The notes: generated by a model from the letters alone, not told the origin. 11,741 nt of DNA from Candidatus Acetothermia bacterium (GCA_003551325.1 PUMK01000309.1:1-11741); one strand, 5' to 3'; counted from the first letter of the stretch, positions 1 through 7,469 are shown. Program-made: numbers and translations.

Positions 1-146
1 ACGGTCGCGTCCTGTCCAGGCATAGAACGCATCGTATCGTCAGGCATGGTAACCTCCGTCTGCGAGCCTCCTGCCAGGGCTGCAACGAGGAACCCCAGTG
101 CAGTGAGGACCCCGGCTCCGAGCATCAGGCTCCGCGTTTTTTGCAT
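1..146 (-). CDS. Small secreted or membrane-anchored protein, N-terminal fragment
   Basis: This reading frame starts at ATG 146-144 and stays open to the window edge, giving 48 codons; the rest is off-window. The first 25 residues form a good Sec signal peptide: a basic start (MQKTR), a hydrophobic stretch at about residues 8-24, and a likely cleavage site after AALA (22-25). No lipobox cysteine is present. The exported part begins GGSQTEVTMPDDTM and has Met at 34, 39 and 42, with acidic residues between. I do not recognise the family. It lies 58 bases downstream of the ABC permease ending at 205, and no hairpin with a T-run separates them, so co-transcription is possible. No SD precedes ATG 146, but a perfect GGAGG precedes an in-frame second ATG at 47, so translation could also start there. 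Confidence rests on the signal peptide. Confidence 0.6.
   Translation of the reverse strand, partial: MQKTRSLMLGAGVLTALGFLVAALAGGSQTEVTMPDDTMRSMPGQDAT
53..57 (-). promoter_or_regulatory. Internal Shine-Dalgarno before in-frame ATG 47
   Basis: GGAGG on the minus strand is followed by TTACC and then ATG 47-45, an ideal 5-base spacing, inside the left-edge secreted-protein gene and in its frame. It could start a shorter product without the signal peptide, or be chance in a GAG-GTT codon pair. Confidence 0.35.
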
Positions 147-204
147 GGTAACTACAGTCTAACGGTTGGCCGTGGAGGCTGTGTGGAGATGGGGTGTTCT
201 GTGT

Positions 205-915
205 CTACCGCCAGCGTGTCAGGATGCTCTCTCGGCGGAACAGCCGCACCGCAACGTACAGGATCACCGCGTTCAGCGCGATCAGGACAGCTGCTTCCAC
301 AGCCACGAGGGTGAGGCTGACTGCCGTCAGCTGCGTGGAGTAGACGATGAGCGGAACGAGAGCAGGGAGCAGGGCCAAGCTTGAGAACTGGTAGGCGGCA
401 CGGGGATCGGTTGTCCTCGAGGAGACGAGCACTGTGACGAGCACGGCGAACATTGCCAGAAGGGGCGATAGAAGGAAGACGGAGGCCAGCCAAGGCGCCG
501 ACAAGACCCCTTCTGGAATGGCTCCCAGCAAGGCCCACGTTACCGCCAGGAACGCTCCGTAAGTGAGCCAGGTGATGATCAGGGCAGGGATCACGGCTGC
601 CAACCCCTTGCCCATGAACAGCTCAGTCTCGGTGAGTGGCGTGGCCAGCAGTGGTTCGAGTGTCCCCTGCTCCTTCTCGCCGACGATCGCGTACACAGCG
701 ATCGACAGGGGGATCATGATGGGGAGGATCACGAAGTAAAGGAGCGATGTGTTCAGCATGACGGCCTGCGCCTCCAGGGGAAGATCGCGCGCCTGCCAGG
801 CCATAAGCACCGCTAGGCCAAGCATGAACAGAGGCAGGAACACCACACCGTAGATGACCATCTTGATCCGGCGCGCTTCCTCCCATTCCTTAAGCAGCAG
901 GGTTCTAAGCCGCAT
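205..915 (-). CDS. ABC-2 type transporter permease (NatB-like)
   Basis: This 236-residue membrane subunit of an ABC-2 exporter acts in the cytoplasmic membrane with the ATPase encoded just upstream. About six hydrophobic segments are visible, roughly at 19-40, 57-78, 104-128, 142-166, 178-195 and 200-224. The loop after the second segment reads VGEKEQGTLEPLLATPL (78-94), the hallmark of the NatB/ABC-2 permease family, where this cytosolic loop meets the ATPase. The start ATG 915 has a good SD (GGAGGA, about 5 bases upstream) and overlaps the ATPase 3' end by 11 bases, indicating translational coupling. Family members export sodium, drugs or antibiotics, or unknown substrates; nothing here identifies the cargo. 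The length is short but normal for one-domain ABC-2 permeases. The gene ends with TAG at 207-205. Confidence 0.88.
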   Translation of the reverse strand: MRLRTLLLKEWEEARRIKMVIYGVVFLPLFMLGLAVLMAWQARDLPLEAQAVMLNTSLLYFVILPIMIPLSIAVYAIVGEKEQGTLEPLLATPLTETELFMGKGLAAVIPALIITWLTYGAFLAVTWALLGAIPEGVLSAPWLASVFLLSPLLAMFAVLVTVLVSSRTTDPRAAYQFSSLALLPALVPLIVYSTQLTAVSLTLVAVEAAVLIALNAVILYVAVRLFRRESILTRWR

Positions 916-1822
916 CTTCGTCCTCCATCAGCTTGAGGTACACGTCTTCCAGCGTACGCTCTTGGGGCAGTACGTGGAGGATCTCGGCTCCCATCTCGAC
1001 CAGATGGCGTACGAGTTCGGGGTTATGCGTCTCCGCTTTCTCCATCTCCACGGAGAGCTCTCCGTCCGAGGATTCCGCTTCCTTTACGAACGGAAGGTCG
1101 CGCAGCGCAGGTGCAAGCTCCGGTTGGGGGCGGGCCAGGCGGACCACGGTTCGCGCCCCGAACATGCGCAGCTTCAGCTCTTGGGGTGTGCCCTCGGACA
1201 CGGATCGTGTGTTGAGGACGACGATGCGGTCACACAGGCGCTCGGCTTCGGGCAGGTTGTGCGTGCAGAGAATGACCGCGCGCTGCTCCGATCGGAGCTC
1301 CTCCATGAGGATCCGTACTTCGCGTGCCGCCTCCGGATCCAGTCCTGCTGTGGGCTCGTCCAGAAACAGCGCGGGAGGCTCGTGCACGAGAGCCCTGGCC
1401 AACGCCAGCCGCTGCGCCAGCCCCTTGGAAAGGGTTCCGGCAAGGTCCTTGCGGCGGTCCCACAAGCCCATCAGCGAGAGATACCGTTGTGCCTTCTCCT
1501 CGGGCTTTGCCACCTCGTGAAGTTGAGCGAACAGAAGGAGGTTCTGCCATACTGAGAGACGCTTGTAGAGTCCTGGGGATTCGGTGAGCAGGCCCACCGA
1601 ACGCCGCACAGCCTGCGGATCTGTGGCGATATCGTGGCCCGCCACCAGTGCCGACCCCGCGTCGGGTGATAGCAGGCACGTGAGCAGTCGCACGGTCGTC
1701 GTTTTGCCCGCGCCGTTGGGGCCCAGAAGCCCGAGAACGGCACCCTCGGGAACGGACAAGGAAAGGTCAGTCACCGCTGCGCGGTCACCGAAACGTCGGG
1801 TGAGTCCCTGCGCGCTGATCAT
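905..1822 (-). CDS. ABC transporter ATP-binding protein (NatA/CcmA type)
   Basis: This 305-residue ATPase powers the ABC-2 permease that overlaps its 3' end. Walker A is GPNGAGKTT with Lys40. The signature is the variant LSKGLAQ (131-137), common in ABC-2 ATPases in place of LSGGQ. Walker B is ALFLDEPTAGLD with Glu156, and the switch His is His188 in ILCTHN. The usual Q-loop glutamine region reads GLLTESPGLY (77-86), so no Gln is seen there. Residues after about 215 form the extra C-terminal region typical of this family. The frame extends upstream to 1879, but the start is placed at ATG 1822 because GGAGGAG sits 8 bases before it and homology begins there. The substrate is unknown. All catalytic residues are present, so it should be active. 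Confidence 0.9.
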   Translation of the reverse strand: MISAQGLTRRFGDRAAVTDLSLSVPEGAVLGLLGPNGAGKTTTVRLLTCLLSPDAGSALVAGHDIATDPQAVRRSVGLLTESPGLYKRLSVWQNLLLFAQLHEVAKPEEKAQRYLSLMGLWDRRKDLAGTLSKGLAQRLALARALVHEPPALFLDEPTAGLDPEAAREVRILMEELRSEQRAVILCTHNLPEAERLCDRIVVLNTRSVSEGTPQELKLRMFGARTVVRLARPQPELAPALRDLPFVKEAESSDGELSVEMEKAETHNPELVRHLVEMGAEILHVLPQERTLEDVYLKLMEDEDAA

Positions 1823-1830
1823 CGCTTGCT

Positions 1831-1837
1831 CTCCTCC
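1831..1837 (-). promoter_or_regulatory. Shine-Dalgarno that sets the ATPase start
   Basis: GGAGGAG on the minus strand lies 8 bases before ATG 1822. It decides for this start over the longer open frame that reaches 1879, whose extra 19 residues do not look like an ABC ATPase N-terminus. Confidence 0.75.
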
Positions 1838-1905
1838 ACTCGCGGAATGTCGGCCGGGTGCTGCTGTTTCACAGGACAAGCGGGTTGTGCGTGGCTTGCG
1901 GGCTG

Positions 1906-1935
1906 AGCATAGCGTCTGCCCGAGAGCCGTGCCAG
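1906..1935 (-). promoter_or_regulatory. Possible sigma-70-type promoter for the ATPase/permease pair
   Basis: In the 229-base gap between the exporter pair and the ATPase gene, the minus strand carries CTGGCA (1935-1930), an 18-base spacer, and TATGCT (1911-1906). Each box matches 4 of 6 consensus positions. The predicted transcript would start about 75-80 bases before ATG 1822. The match is weak, but this gap must hold a promoter if the pair is not read through from the exporter genes. I saw no hairpin with a T-run to end upstream transcription. Confidence 0.25.
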
Positions 1936-2051
1936 CTGGGACCCTCGCCAGCCCCCGCTGCCACGCTCACGGGAGTTCGGGAAGCTCGTGTGGGCGATGG
2001 CGGTTGCACAGGGGCAGTCACGGCCGTTGCCATTCCCAGCGAGTTGAGATC

Positions 2052-3848
2052 CTAAGGGCGCTGACCTGACCGGAAAGCTTGCCCCTGCCACAGATCGCAC
2101 ATCTCCTGGTGTGTCTCGAGAAGCTGTGACAGCCGTCCGACGCCGAGCACGATGCCCTCTCGCAGAAGGACGATCCGATCAGCGCGCTCCAGCGCTGGAC
2201 GACGGTGTGAGACGACAATGCATGTACGGTCCTTTCTCTCGAACACGCGTTCCCATAGGTGGCGCTCGGTTTCCACGTCAAGCGCGCTGGAGAGGTCATC
2301 GAACACCAGGAGTTCCGGTTCGCGGACGAACATGCGTGCTGCTGCGGTTCGCTGGCGTTGACCACCGGAGAGCTTCACACCCTTCGCACCGACCAGCGTC
2401 TGCAGTCCGTCGTGCAGGTGGGGAATGTCCTCCTCGAGGACAGCCGCGCGGATGCTCCTGTGAAGCACGTCCGACGAGACGGGTAACCCCATGCGTATGT
2501 TGGATTCCAGGCTGTCGGAGAACAGCTGGGGTACTTGCGGCGTGTAAGCACTGCGCGGTGGTACGAAGAACGATGCAGGGTCATCGACAGGGTAACCGTT
2601 CCACAAGATCCTCCCCCCGGTCTTCGTGAGAAGTCCCAGGAGCACGCGCACCAGGGTCGACTTCCCCGAACCGATCCGGCCCGTCACGACGACGAACTCG
2701 CCGCGACACACGGTGAAGGAGATCCTGGTCAAGGAGGGTCGTTGCGCGTCTTCGTCGGTTGTCTGTGACGGCCACTGGAAGGAGAGGTTCTCCACGCGGA
2801 GTTCGGAGAGGCGATCGCCGGGGGAGCGCTGTGGCAGCGTCACCTTGGGTTGCGGTCCTCGGATGGCCAGGGGAACGTGCTCGACGACCGCCTCCTGGCG
2901 GTTCTCGGGTGCCAGCACTGCCATCCTCTCGATCGATACCCCTGCCTGACGGATGTGCATCATGAAGTCCCCGAACGCGGCGATGAACTCGGCGAGGATG
3001 CCCACGTACACGACGAACAGAGCGAAATCGCCCACGGAGAATGTGCCTGCGCTCAGACCATCTGCTGCGGCCAGGAGGATGAGTCCCGTGCACAGTGTGG
3101 CTGCGTTCCAGAAGAATGCATGGAATGACTGTGTCAGCAGGCGATCGCGCACCGTGGCATGCAGACGTTCCTCGTTGAGTACCCGGATGTGCTCAACAAT
3201 GTGCTGTTCTGCGCCGGCCAGTTGGATCGTCTCCACGCCTTCCATTGCCTCGCCGATGGCTCCGGTGACGCGCTCGGCTGCCCGTCGGCTGGCTTCTCGG
3301 AATCGTCGAATGTGCTTAGACACAAGCCTTCCCGCGACGAGAACTGACAGCAGGGGCAGCACGACCACCGTGGTGATCCGCGCGTCAATTGTCAGGAGGA
3401 TCGCGAGTGCCACCGCAGCATAGGCGGCAAACGCAAACTGGTCCACGATCCAGCTGATCGTGTCCTCGAGCACTTGCACGTCATCTCGAAGCGTGTTGAG
3501 TGCCTCACCGGTGGAACAGCTTAGCGGTTGGGCACCGGGCAGCGCGAGGACCTGGTTGAGGAGGTTATGGCGCAACAACGATCCCATCGTATACCGGTGA
3601 CGGATATCGGTGAGAGCTCCGATCAGGATCGTGACGATACGCACGATGCCTACGCCGACCACGAGTGCAATGATGCTCTCCACCGTCAGTCCTGCTGGAG
3701 AGGCGTCGGTGATGGCATCGAAGAACAGCTTGGCCACATAGCCGGCCGCCAGCTCGGCCATGAGGATGCCGATCCAGGCGATCACGTTGGCGCTGTACAG
3801 GCCAGGACGGTAGGTGACGAGCCTCCACAGGGCCTGGCATGTCCTCAT
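2052..3848 (-). CDS. Heterodimeric ABC exporter, subunit with degenerate Walker B
   Basis: This 598-residue half-transporter has an N-terminal six-helix membrane domain (about residues 15-315) fused to an ATPase domain (about 350-580). Walker A is GRIGSGKST (390-398, Lys396), the Q-loop is TPQVPQLF (Gln438), the signature is canonical LSGGQ (493-497), and the switch His is His548. Walker B reads LLVFDDLSSALD: the catalytic Glu is replaced by Asp518. That substitution is known in the degenerate ATP site of heterodimeric type IV exporters such as TM287/288 and BmrCD. The gene overlaps the partner gene by ATGA (3848-3845), with GGAGG just upstream of its ATG, so the two are made together in equal amounts. 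The substrate could be a drug, lipid or peptide; the sequence does not say. There is no C39 peptidase domain, so bacteriocin maturation is unlikely. Confidence 0.92.
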   Translation of the reverse strand: MRTCQALWRLVTYRPGLYSANVIAWIGILMAELAAGYVAKLFFDAITDASPAGLTVESIIALVVGVGIVRIVTILIGALTDIRHRYTMGSLLRHNLLNQVLALPGAQPLSCSTGEALNTLRDDVQVLEDTISWIVDQFAFAAYAAVALAILLTIDARITTVVVLPLLSVLVAGRLVSKHIRRFREASRRAAERVTGAIGEAMEGVETIQLAGAEQHIVEHIRVLNEERLHATVRDRLLTQSFHAFFWNAATLCTGLILLAAADGLSAGTFSVGDFALFVVYVGILAEFIAAFGDFMMHIRQAGVSIERMAVLAPENRQEAVVEHVPLAIRGPQPKVTLPQRSPGDRLSELRVENLSFQWPSQTTDEDAQRPSLTRISFTVCRGEFVVVTGRIGSGKSTLVRVLLGLLTKTGGRILWNGYPVDDPASFFVPPRSAYTPQVPQLFSDSLESNIRMGLPVSSDVLHRSIRAAVLEEDIPHLHDGLQTLVGAKGVKLSGGQRQRTAAARMFVREPELLVFDDLSSALDVETERHLWERVFERKDRTCIVVSHRRPALERADRIVLLREGIVLGVGRLSQLLETHQEMCDLWQGQAFRSGQRP

Positions 3849-5629
3849 GCGAGCACCTCCGCGAGGCCCGTTCTGAGCAGCCGACGAAGCCGGGAATCCT
3901 GATTGCCCAGCAAGTCCTCTCGGGCACCGAACTCGACCACGCGCCCGTCGTCGAGAATGAGGATCTGATCCGCGCGTTCCACTGTGGAGAGGCGGTGTGC
4001 GATGACGATCGCGGTTCGGCCTTCAAGCAGTCGGTCGACAGCGTGCTCCAGAAGAAGCTCGGTTGCTGGATCCAGGCGCGATGATGCTTCATCGAGGATC
4101 ACAAGGCCTGGATCGGCGAGGAAGGCGCGTGCGAGGGCGATGAGCTGCGCCTGACCGGCCGACAGTCCGCCTCCATCGCCGGCGAGCATCGTGTCAAGGC
4201 CAAGGGGCAATCTGGCAACCCAGTCACGGAGCCCAAGCTGCGCGAGTGCTTGCAGCACCTGGGCATCGGTGATCGACGGATCGAAGAGCCGCACGTTGTC
4301 GCGAATCGTGGCCCGAAACAGCTGGACCTCTTGGGGCACCTTGCGCACCGCGCGCCGCAGGTCACAGAGCTGGACATCCCTTACGGACCTTCCCCCCACC
4401 CGGACAACGCCCTGCTGAGGCTCGTAGAACCGGACAAGCATGCGTGCCAGCGTGCTCTTCCCGCTTCCGGTGCGCCCGAGCAGGCCGAGCACCGAGCCGG
4501 GATCGACCTCGAAGGCAACGTCGTGCAGTGCGGTGACCCTCGGTGATTCTTTGGGTGGCCCGTTGGCCTCCGAACGCGCTGTCTCGTAGGCGAAGGAGAC
4601 ATGCTCGAACGCCAGCGCGAGCGGGCCCCTGGGAAGGCTTGCCGAACCCCCGTTCGCCAAGCAACTCTCTGTGCTCAGAAGTGCACGGATGCGGCGGATG
4701 CCCGCCTCGGCACGCTGCAGGTCCGTGATCTGTGTCCGCAGCTCGGAGATCGGTCCACGCAGGAGTTCGGTATAGTGGAAGACGAGATACACGGTGCCGA
4801 TGGTGATCATTGCACTCCGCCACAACGAGGCGCCGACACCGAACGCCACTGCATGGCCGAACGCAAACAAGCCTACGTTCGCCATCCACATCCCGTATCC
4901 TCCGAGACTCGATCGGAGCCGCACCGGGAACATCGATTGGACGAAGCCGAAGAACCGGCGCATCACGTGTTCCTCCGCTCCGTTTCCGCGGATATCCTCC
5001 CGGCCGGCGATGTGCTCGCCGAGGAAGCCGAAGAACTCGGCTGAGAGGGCCCGGTACTTGGTCCAGTGTGGTACCGCCAGCTTGCGGATCCAGACCAGCA
5101 ACACCAACGTAACGACGGCAAACCCAAGGATCGGGAGTCCGATCCTCCAATCCTCCCTGAACAGGAGGCCGAGGATCCCCATGACCAGAATGCCATTGCC
5201 CACTACGTCGATCGTGAACCGGGAGAAGAAGTTGGACAGCGTAGCCACATCGCCGTCAATGCGCTCGATCAACTGCCCCGGGGTGTAGTCCTTGTGGAAC
5301 GTGGGATCGAGCTGCAGCGTGTGTTCCAAGAGGTCCAGACGAAGGGCGTTGGTTGCCGTCCACGCAACCGTTTCTCCGACGTACGTTGCCGCAACAGATA
5401 ACCCTTGGGTGAACACGGCGATGGCGAAGAACAACGCGGCCAGGCGGAGCAGCACCTCGCGAGGGCCGCTCTCCGTTGCCGTGTCGATGAATGTGCGGAG
5501 GATCTGCGGGTTGGCAAGCCGAAGGCCGATCGCTGCGAGGATGAGCAGCGAAAGCGCGAGCACCTGGCTCCGTTGAGGTCGCAGGTACTTGGAAAGCAGC
5601 CCGTAGTACTGCTTGATCGGAACATGCAT
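3845..5629 (-). CDS. Heterodimeric ABC exporter, catalytic subunit
   Basis: This 594-residue half-transporter has a six-helix exporter-type membrane domain (about 18-315) followed by an ATPase domain (about 340-580). Walker A is GRTGSGKST (385-393, Lys391), the Q-loop is VPQEVQLF (Gln433), Walker B is LVILDEASSRLD with the catalytic Glu514 intact, and the switch His is His545. The signature is altered to LSAGQ (489-493). In an exporter dimer the signature of one subunit faces the Walker motifs of the other. The altered LSAGQ therefore faces the Asp518 Walker B of the partner, while this subunit's complete Walker motifs face the partner's normal LSGGQ. The start ATG 5629 has AAGGAA 8 bases upstream. 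It is the first gene of a two-gene unit. The cargo is unknown; multidrug or lipid export is the family default. Confidence 0.92.
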   Translation of the reverse strand: MHVPIKQYYGLLSKYLRPQRSQVLALSLLILAAIGLRLANPQILRTFIDTATESGPREVLLRLAALFFAIAVFTQGLSVAATYVGETVAWTATNALRLDLLEHTLQLDPTFHKDYTPGQLIERIDGDVATLSNFFSRFTIDVVGNGILVMGILGLLFREDWRIGLPILGFAVVTLVLLVWIRKLAVPHWTKYRALSAEFFGFLGEHIAGREDIRGNGAEEHVMRRFFGFVQSMFPVRLRSSLGGYGMWMANVGLFAFGHAVAFGVGASLWRSAMITIGTVYLVFHYTELLRGPISELRTQITDLQRAEAGIRRIRALLSTESCLANGGSASLPRGPLALAFEHVSFAYETARSEANGPPKESPRVTALHDVAFEVDPGSVLGLLGRTGSGKSTLARMLVRFYEPQQGVVRVGGRSVRDVQLCDLRRAVRKVPQEVQLFRATIRDNVRLFDPSITDAQVLQALAQLGLRDWVARLPLGLDTMLAGDGGGLSAGQAQLIALARAFLADPGLVILDEASSRLDPATELLLEHAVDRLLEGRTAIVIAHRLSTVERADQILILDDGRVVEFGAREDLLGNQDSRLRRLLRTGLAEVLA

Positions 5630-5690
5630 GGTCTGAGTTCCTTCTGTGTGTTGTCCATCCCCAAAGGGTCCGTAGTCGAGCGTCTGTGGC

Positions 5691-5702
5691 GTTCCGCGGA
5701 AC
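5691..5702. promoter_or_regulatory. 12-bp perfect palindrome upstream of exporter pair
   Basis: GTTCCGCGGAAC reads the same on both strands and lies 62 bases upstream of the exporter start codon, in non-coding sequence. It is the right size and place for a dimeric repressor site. No second copy was noticed in the window and no regulator gene is adjacent, so this is a candidate operator only. Confidence 0.3.
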
Positions 5703-5753
5703 CCTAGATGGATGAGAGGAGGAGCGGTTGAAACTAAGGCAAGTGGTTACGGT

Positions 5754-5816
5754 TCAACGAGGGTCCACCATGCCAAGGGGAACCGCGGATCGAACTGCGA
5801 ATGTAGCTCTGATCAT
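5754..5816 (-). CDS. Possible 20-residue leader peptide upstream of exporter
   Basis: A short ORF starts at ATG 5816 and ends with TGA at 5756-5754, encoding 20 residues (MIRATFAVRS then AVPLGMVDPR). It is preceded by a full AAGGAGG with 8-base spacing, the strongest ribosome-binding match in the window. It stops 124 bases before the exporter start codon. The peptide is mildly basic and has no run of a single amino acid of the kind used in classic amino-acid attenuators. It could be a regulatory uORF or a small protein, or chance. The longer frame reaching back to 5990 overlaps the desulfidase and has no comparable ribosome-binding site. Confidence 0.3.
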   Translation of the reverse strand: MIRATFAVRSAVPLGMVDPR

Positions 5817-5837
5817 CGCTCGCGCCTCCTTCGCTTG

Positions 5838-5858
5838 GCATGCCGTGCCGGGACATGC
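5838..5858 (-). other. Small hairpin before the leader ORF
   Basis: The minus-strand RNA can fold GCAUGUC against GGCAUGC: 7 bp with one G-U pair and a 7-base loop. The same stem on the plus strand has a C-A mismatch, so the fold favours the minus-strand transcript. It ends 6 bases before the SD of the leader ORF. No T-run follows, so it is not a standard terminator. Confidence 0.2.
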
Positions 5859-5937
5859 GGGGTTGTCCATCCACGAGTGTGGCCCGGTTGAGAAGGCAAC
5901 GATACGCGCAGAACGCTTGCCCGTCAAGGGTGGCGTC

Positions 5938-7272
5938 CTATGGGAACGCCTCGCCAGCGTCATCTTGGAGATCCCCGGGTGTTCGCTCATCCATGATGGA
6001 GATCATGACCTGGTCGACGTATCTCATGCCTTTGCGGCTGATCCTGGCGATGTTGTCGACTGTCTTGTCGACGTTTGCATCCGCAATCCCCTGCGCCCTC
6101 TTGTCGCCCGAGCCGTGAAGCGCAAACAGAGCAGCCAGGTAGGCCTCGTGAGCCGCGGTTCCCACCTTCAGCGCGCAGCTTTCTTTGGCTCCATCGCAGA
6201 ACATGCCAGCTGTGTTGGCGAGTACGATCCTGATGGCGCGTGCGGCTGGGTTGGGTCCGCAGCCGCGTAGCATGGCTATCGCAGCTGCAGCCCCGGCGCC
6301 GGAGGCAACAGCGCATCCGCACAGCGACGTAAGACTACCCACTTTGTGTTTCACATAACTCGTCGTCAGATGGCTTAGGAGAACCGCCCGCCCGATGCTC
6401 TCGCGGTCCGCCCCCCAGGCCTCTCCAGCCAGGGCAACCGGGAGAATCGCGGCGATGCCGCCATTCCCGCTCCCTGCGCTGCTCATGACGGGAAGCCGTG
6501 CACCGGCCATGCGCGCCTCAACCGCGGCATAGCAGTGGTAGCGGATCCTGTACCCTAGGTCACTGCAGGGATCCTTATCTTCCAGGAGGGTTCGCAGCAT
6601 CGCACCATAGCCGAAATCGAGGAGTGATGTGTCGGCCAGTCCGTAGTCGGCGATGGCCCGGTTCATCGCCACGCCTTCCATCACGTAGTCGAGATCGGCC
6701 TGGGGGCACTGTTGTGCTGCTGTGAACAAGGCTCGGAACGTGATGCTCTGAGCCCAGTCCGATTCGGGCGGACGACCGCGGCGGATCTCCGCTGGATCTC
6801 GTGAGAAGATCAGTCTGTCGTTCTTCGTGACCTGGGTGATGTTCGTGTGTGTGTGCTCGACGATGCACGTTGCGCTTTCGTCAGGTGTGACGACCGTTGC
6901 GTTGACGTAGATACCACCATGGTCGGTGGTGTGTTCAACGCGCACATGGCCCTCGTTCGCCCAGGCCACCGCCCGCGCGACGTCGCATGATGCGCAGTCA
7001 CGCAGCGACTCCAGTCCGTGCGAGGAACGTCCGCAGAAGGTGGCCAGGGCTGCGGCAACAGCGTTTCCCCAGGCGCCGCGAACCCCGGGAACGCCCACCG
7101 CAATACCGTTCTTGTAGATACCGCTGCTGACTGTGACGTGAACGCTTTCGATACGGTCCCGATCTGTGAGTTCTTCGCATGCCCGTGACACAGCAAGCGC
7201 CACGGCCCCCGGCTCGGTACACCCGAGGGCTGGTCTGACTTCGTCGTTGAGCAGCTTACGAATGGAAAGCAT
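5938..7272 (-). CDS. cyuA: L-cysteine desulfidase family protein (UPF0597, CyuA/YhaM)
   Basis: This 444-residue cytoplasmic enzyme is likely to break down L-cysteine to pyruvate, ammonia and sulfide using an oxygen-sensitive [4Fe-4S] cluster. It belongs to the UPF0597 family, related to the alpha subunit of Fe-S serine dehydratases. The N-terminal hallmark ALGCTEPGAVALA places Cys18 near the start. The C-terminal half has SLCGCAV (Cys318, Cys320) and MFCDGAKESC (Cys359, Cys366, a CX6C pair), so the set expected to hold the cluster is complete. ATG 7272 is chosen over ATG 7296 because GGAGAG stands just before it and conserved sequence starts there. The gene is isolated by gaps of about 200 and 308 bases, and no cysteine transporter or regulator is adjacent. 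Serine or another thiol amino acid as substrate cannot be excluded. Confidence 0.88.
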   Translation of the reverse strand: MLSIRKLLNDEVRPALGCTEPGAVALAVSRACEELTDRDRIESVHVTVSSGIYKNGIAVGVPGVRGAWGNAVAAALATFCGRSSHGLESLRDCASCDVARAVAWANEGHVRVEHTTDHGGIYVNATVVTPDESATCIVEHTHTNITQVTKNDRLIFSRDPAEIRRGRPPESDWAQSITFRALFTAAQQCPQADLDYVMEGVAMNRAIADYGLADTSLLDFGYGAMLRTLLEDKDPCSDLGYRIRYHCYAAVEARMAGARLPVMSSAGSGNGGIAAILPVALAGEAWGADRESIGRAVLLSHLTTSYVKHKVGSLTSLCGCAVASGAGAAAAIAMLRGCGPNPAARAIRIVLANTAGMFCDGAKESCALKVGTAAHEAYLAALFALHGSGDKRAQGIADANVDKTVDNIARISRKGMRYVDQVMISIMDERTPGDLQDDAGEAFP

Positions 7273-7469
7273 CGTCTCTCCGGGTTGGGCTCCCATCAGC
7301 CTGCGTGGCTGTGAGGGGCAAGCGCCTTGCGCAATCCGTTGTCCAAGAGGGCACGAGATATGATAGCCGTTTCTGTGATCTTAGGTGGGTGTTCTCCGCG
7401 GTGACAACAGCGTGAACGATCTTGTGGACAGCCGAGCAGCGCGATCGCTCAGGCGATGCTGATGGGGGT

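Larger units (their letters stand above)
5630..5937. other. 308-base gap between cysteine desulfidase and exporter genes
   Basis: No full-sized gene is credible here. On the minus strand the gap holds, in transcription order, a small hairpin (5858-5838), a perfect AAGGAGG (5831-5825), a 20-codon ORF (5816-5754), a pyrimidine-rich run containing CTCCTCC, a 12-bp perfect palindrome (5702-5691), and the SD of the exporter gene (5643-5638). No hairpin followed by a T-run marks the end of the desulfidase transcript, and I found no convincing -35/-10 pair for the exporter. Confidence 0.6.

Noticed and set aside
854-1555. 233-codon plus-strand frame opposite the ABC ATPase
   Set aside because: The minus strand clearly encodes Walker A, signature and Walker B motifs here; the plus frame is a shadow.
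5754-5990. 78-codon minus-strand frame overlapping the desulfidase end
   Set aside because: Its upstream start has no ribosome-binding site and it overlaps a conserved gene in another frame. Only the last 20 codons, behind AAGGAGG, were kept as a candidate.
5728-6270. 180-codon plus-strand frame covering the gap and the 3' end of the desulfidase
   Set aside because: More than half of it is antisense to conserved desulfidase sequence (including the CX6C pair), and the translation shows no domain or membrane pattern.
7441-7448. GCGATCGC octamer (HIP1-like), also at 2811-2818 and 3141-3148
   Set aside because: Three copies are somewhat more than chance but far below the density of HIP1 in cyanobacteria, and two lie inside coding sequence.
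7297-7469. TATCAT on the minus strand upstream of the desulfidase as a -10 box
   Set aside because: No acceptable -35 lies at the right distance and the match is weak, so it was not listed as a promoter.
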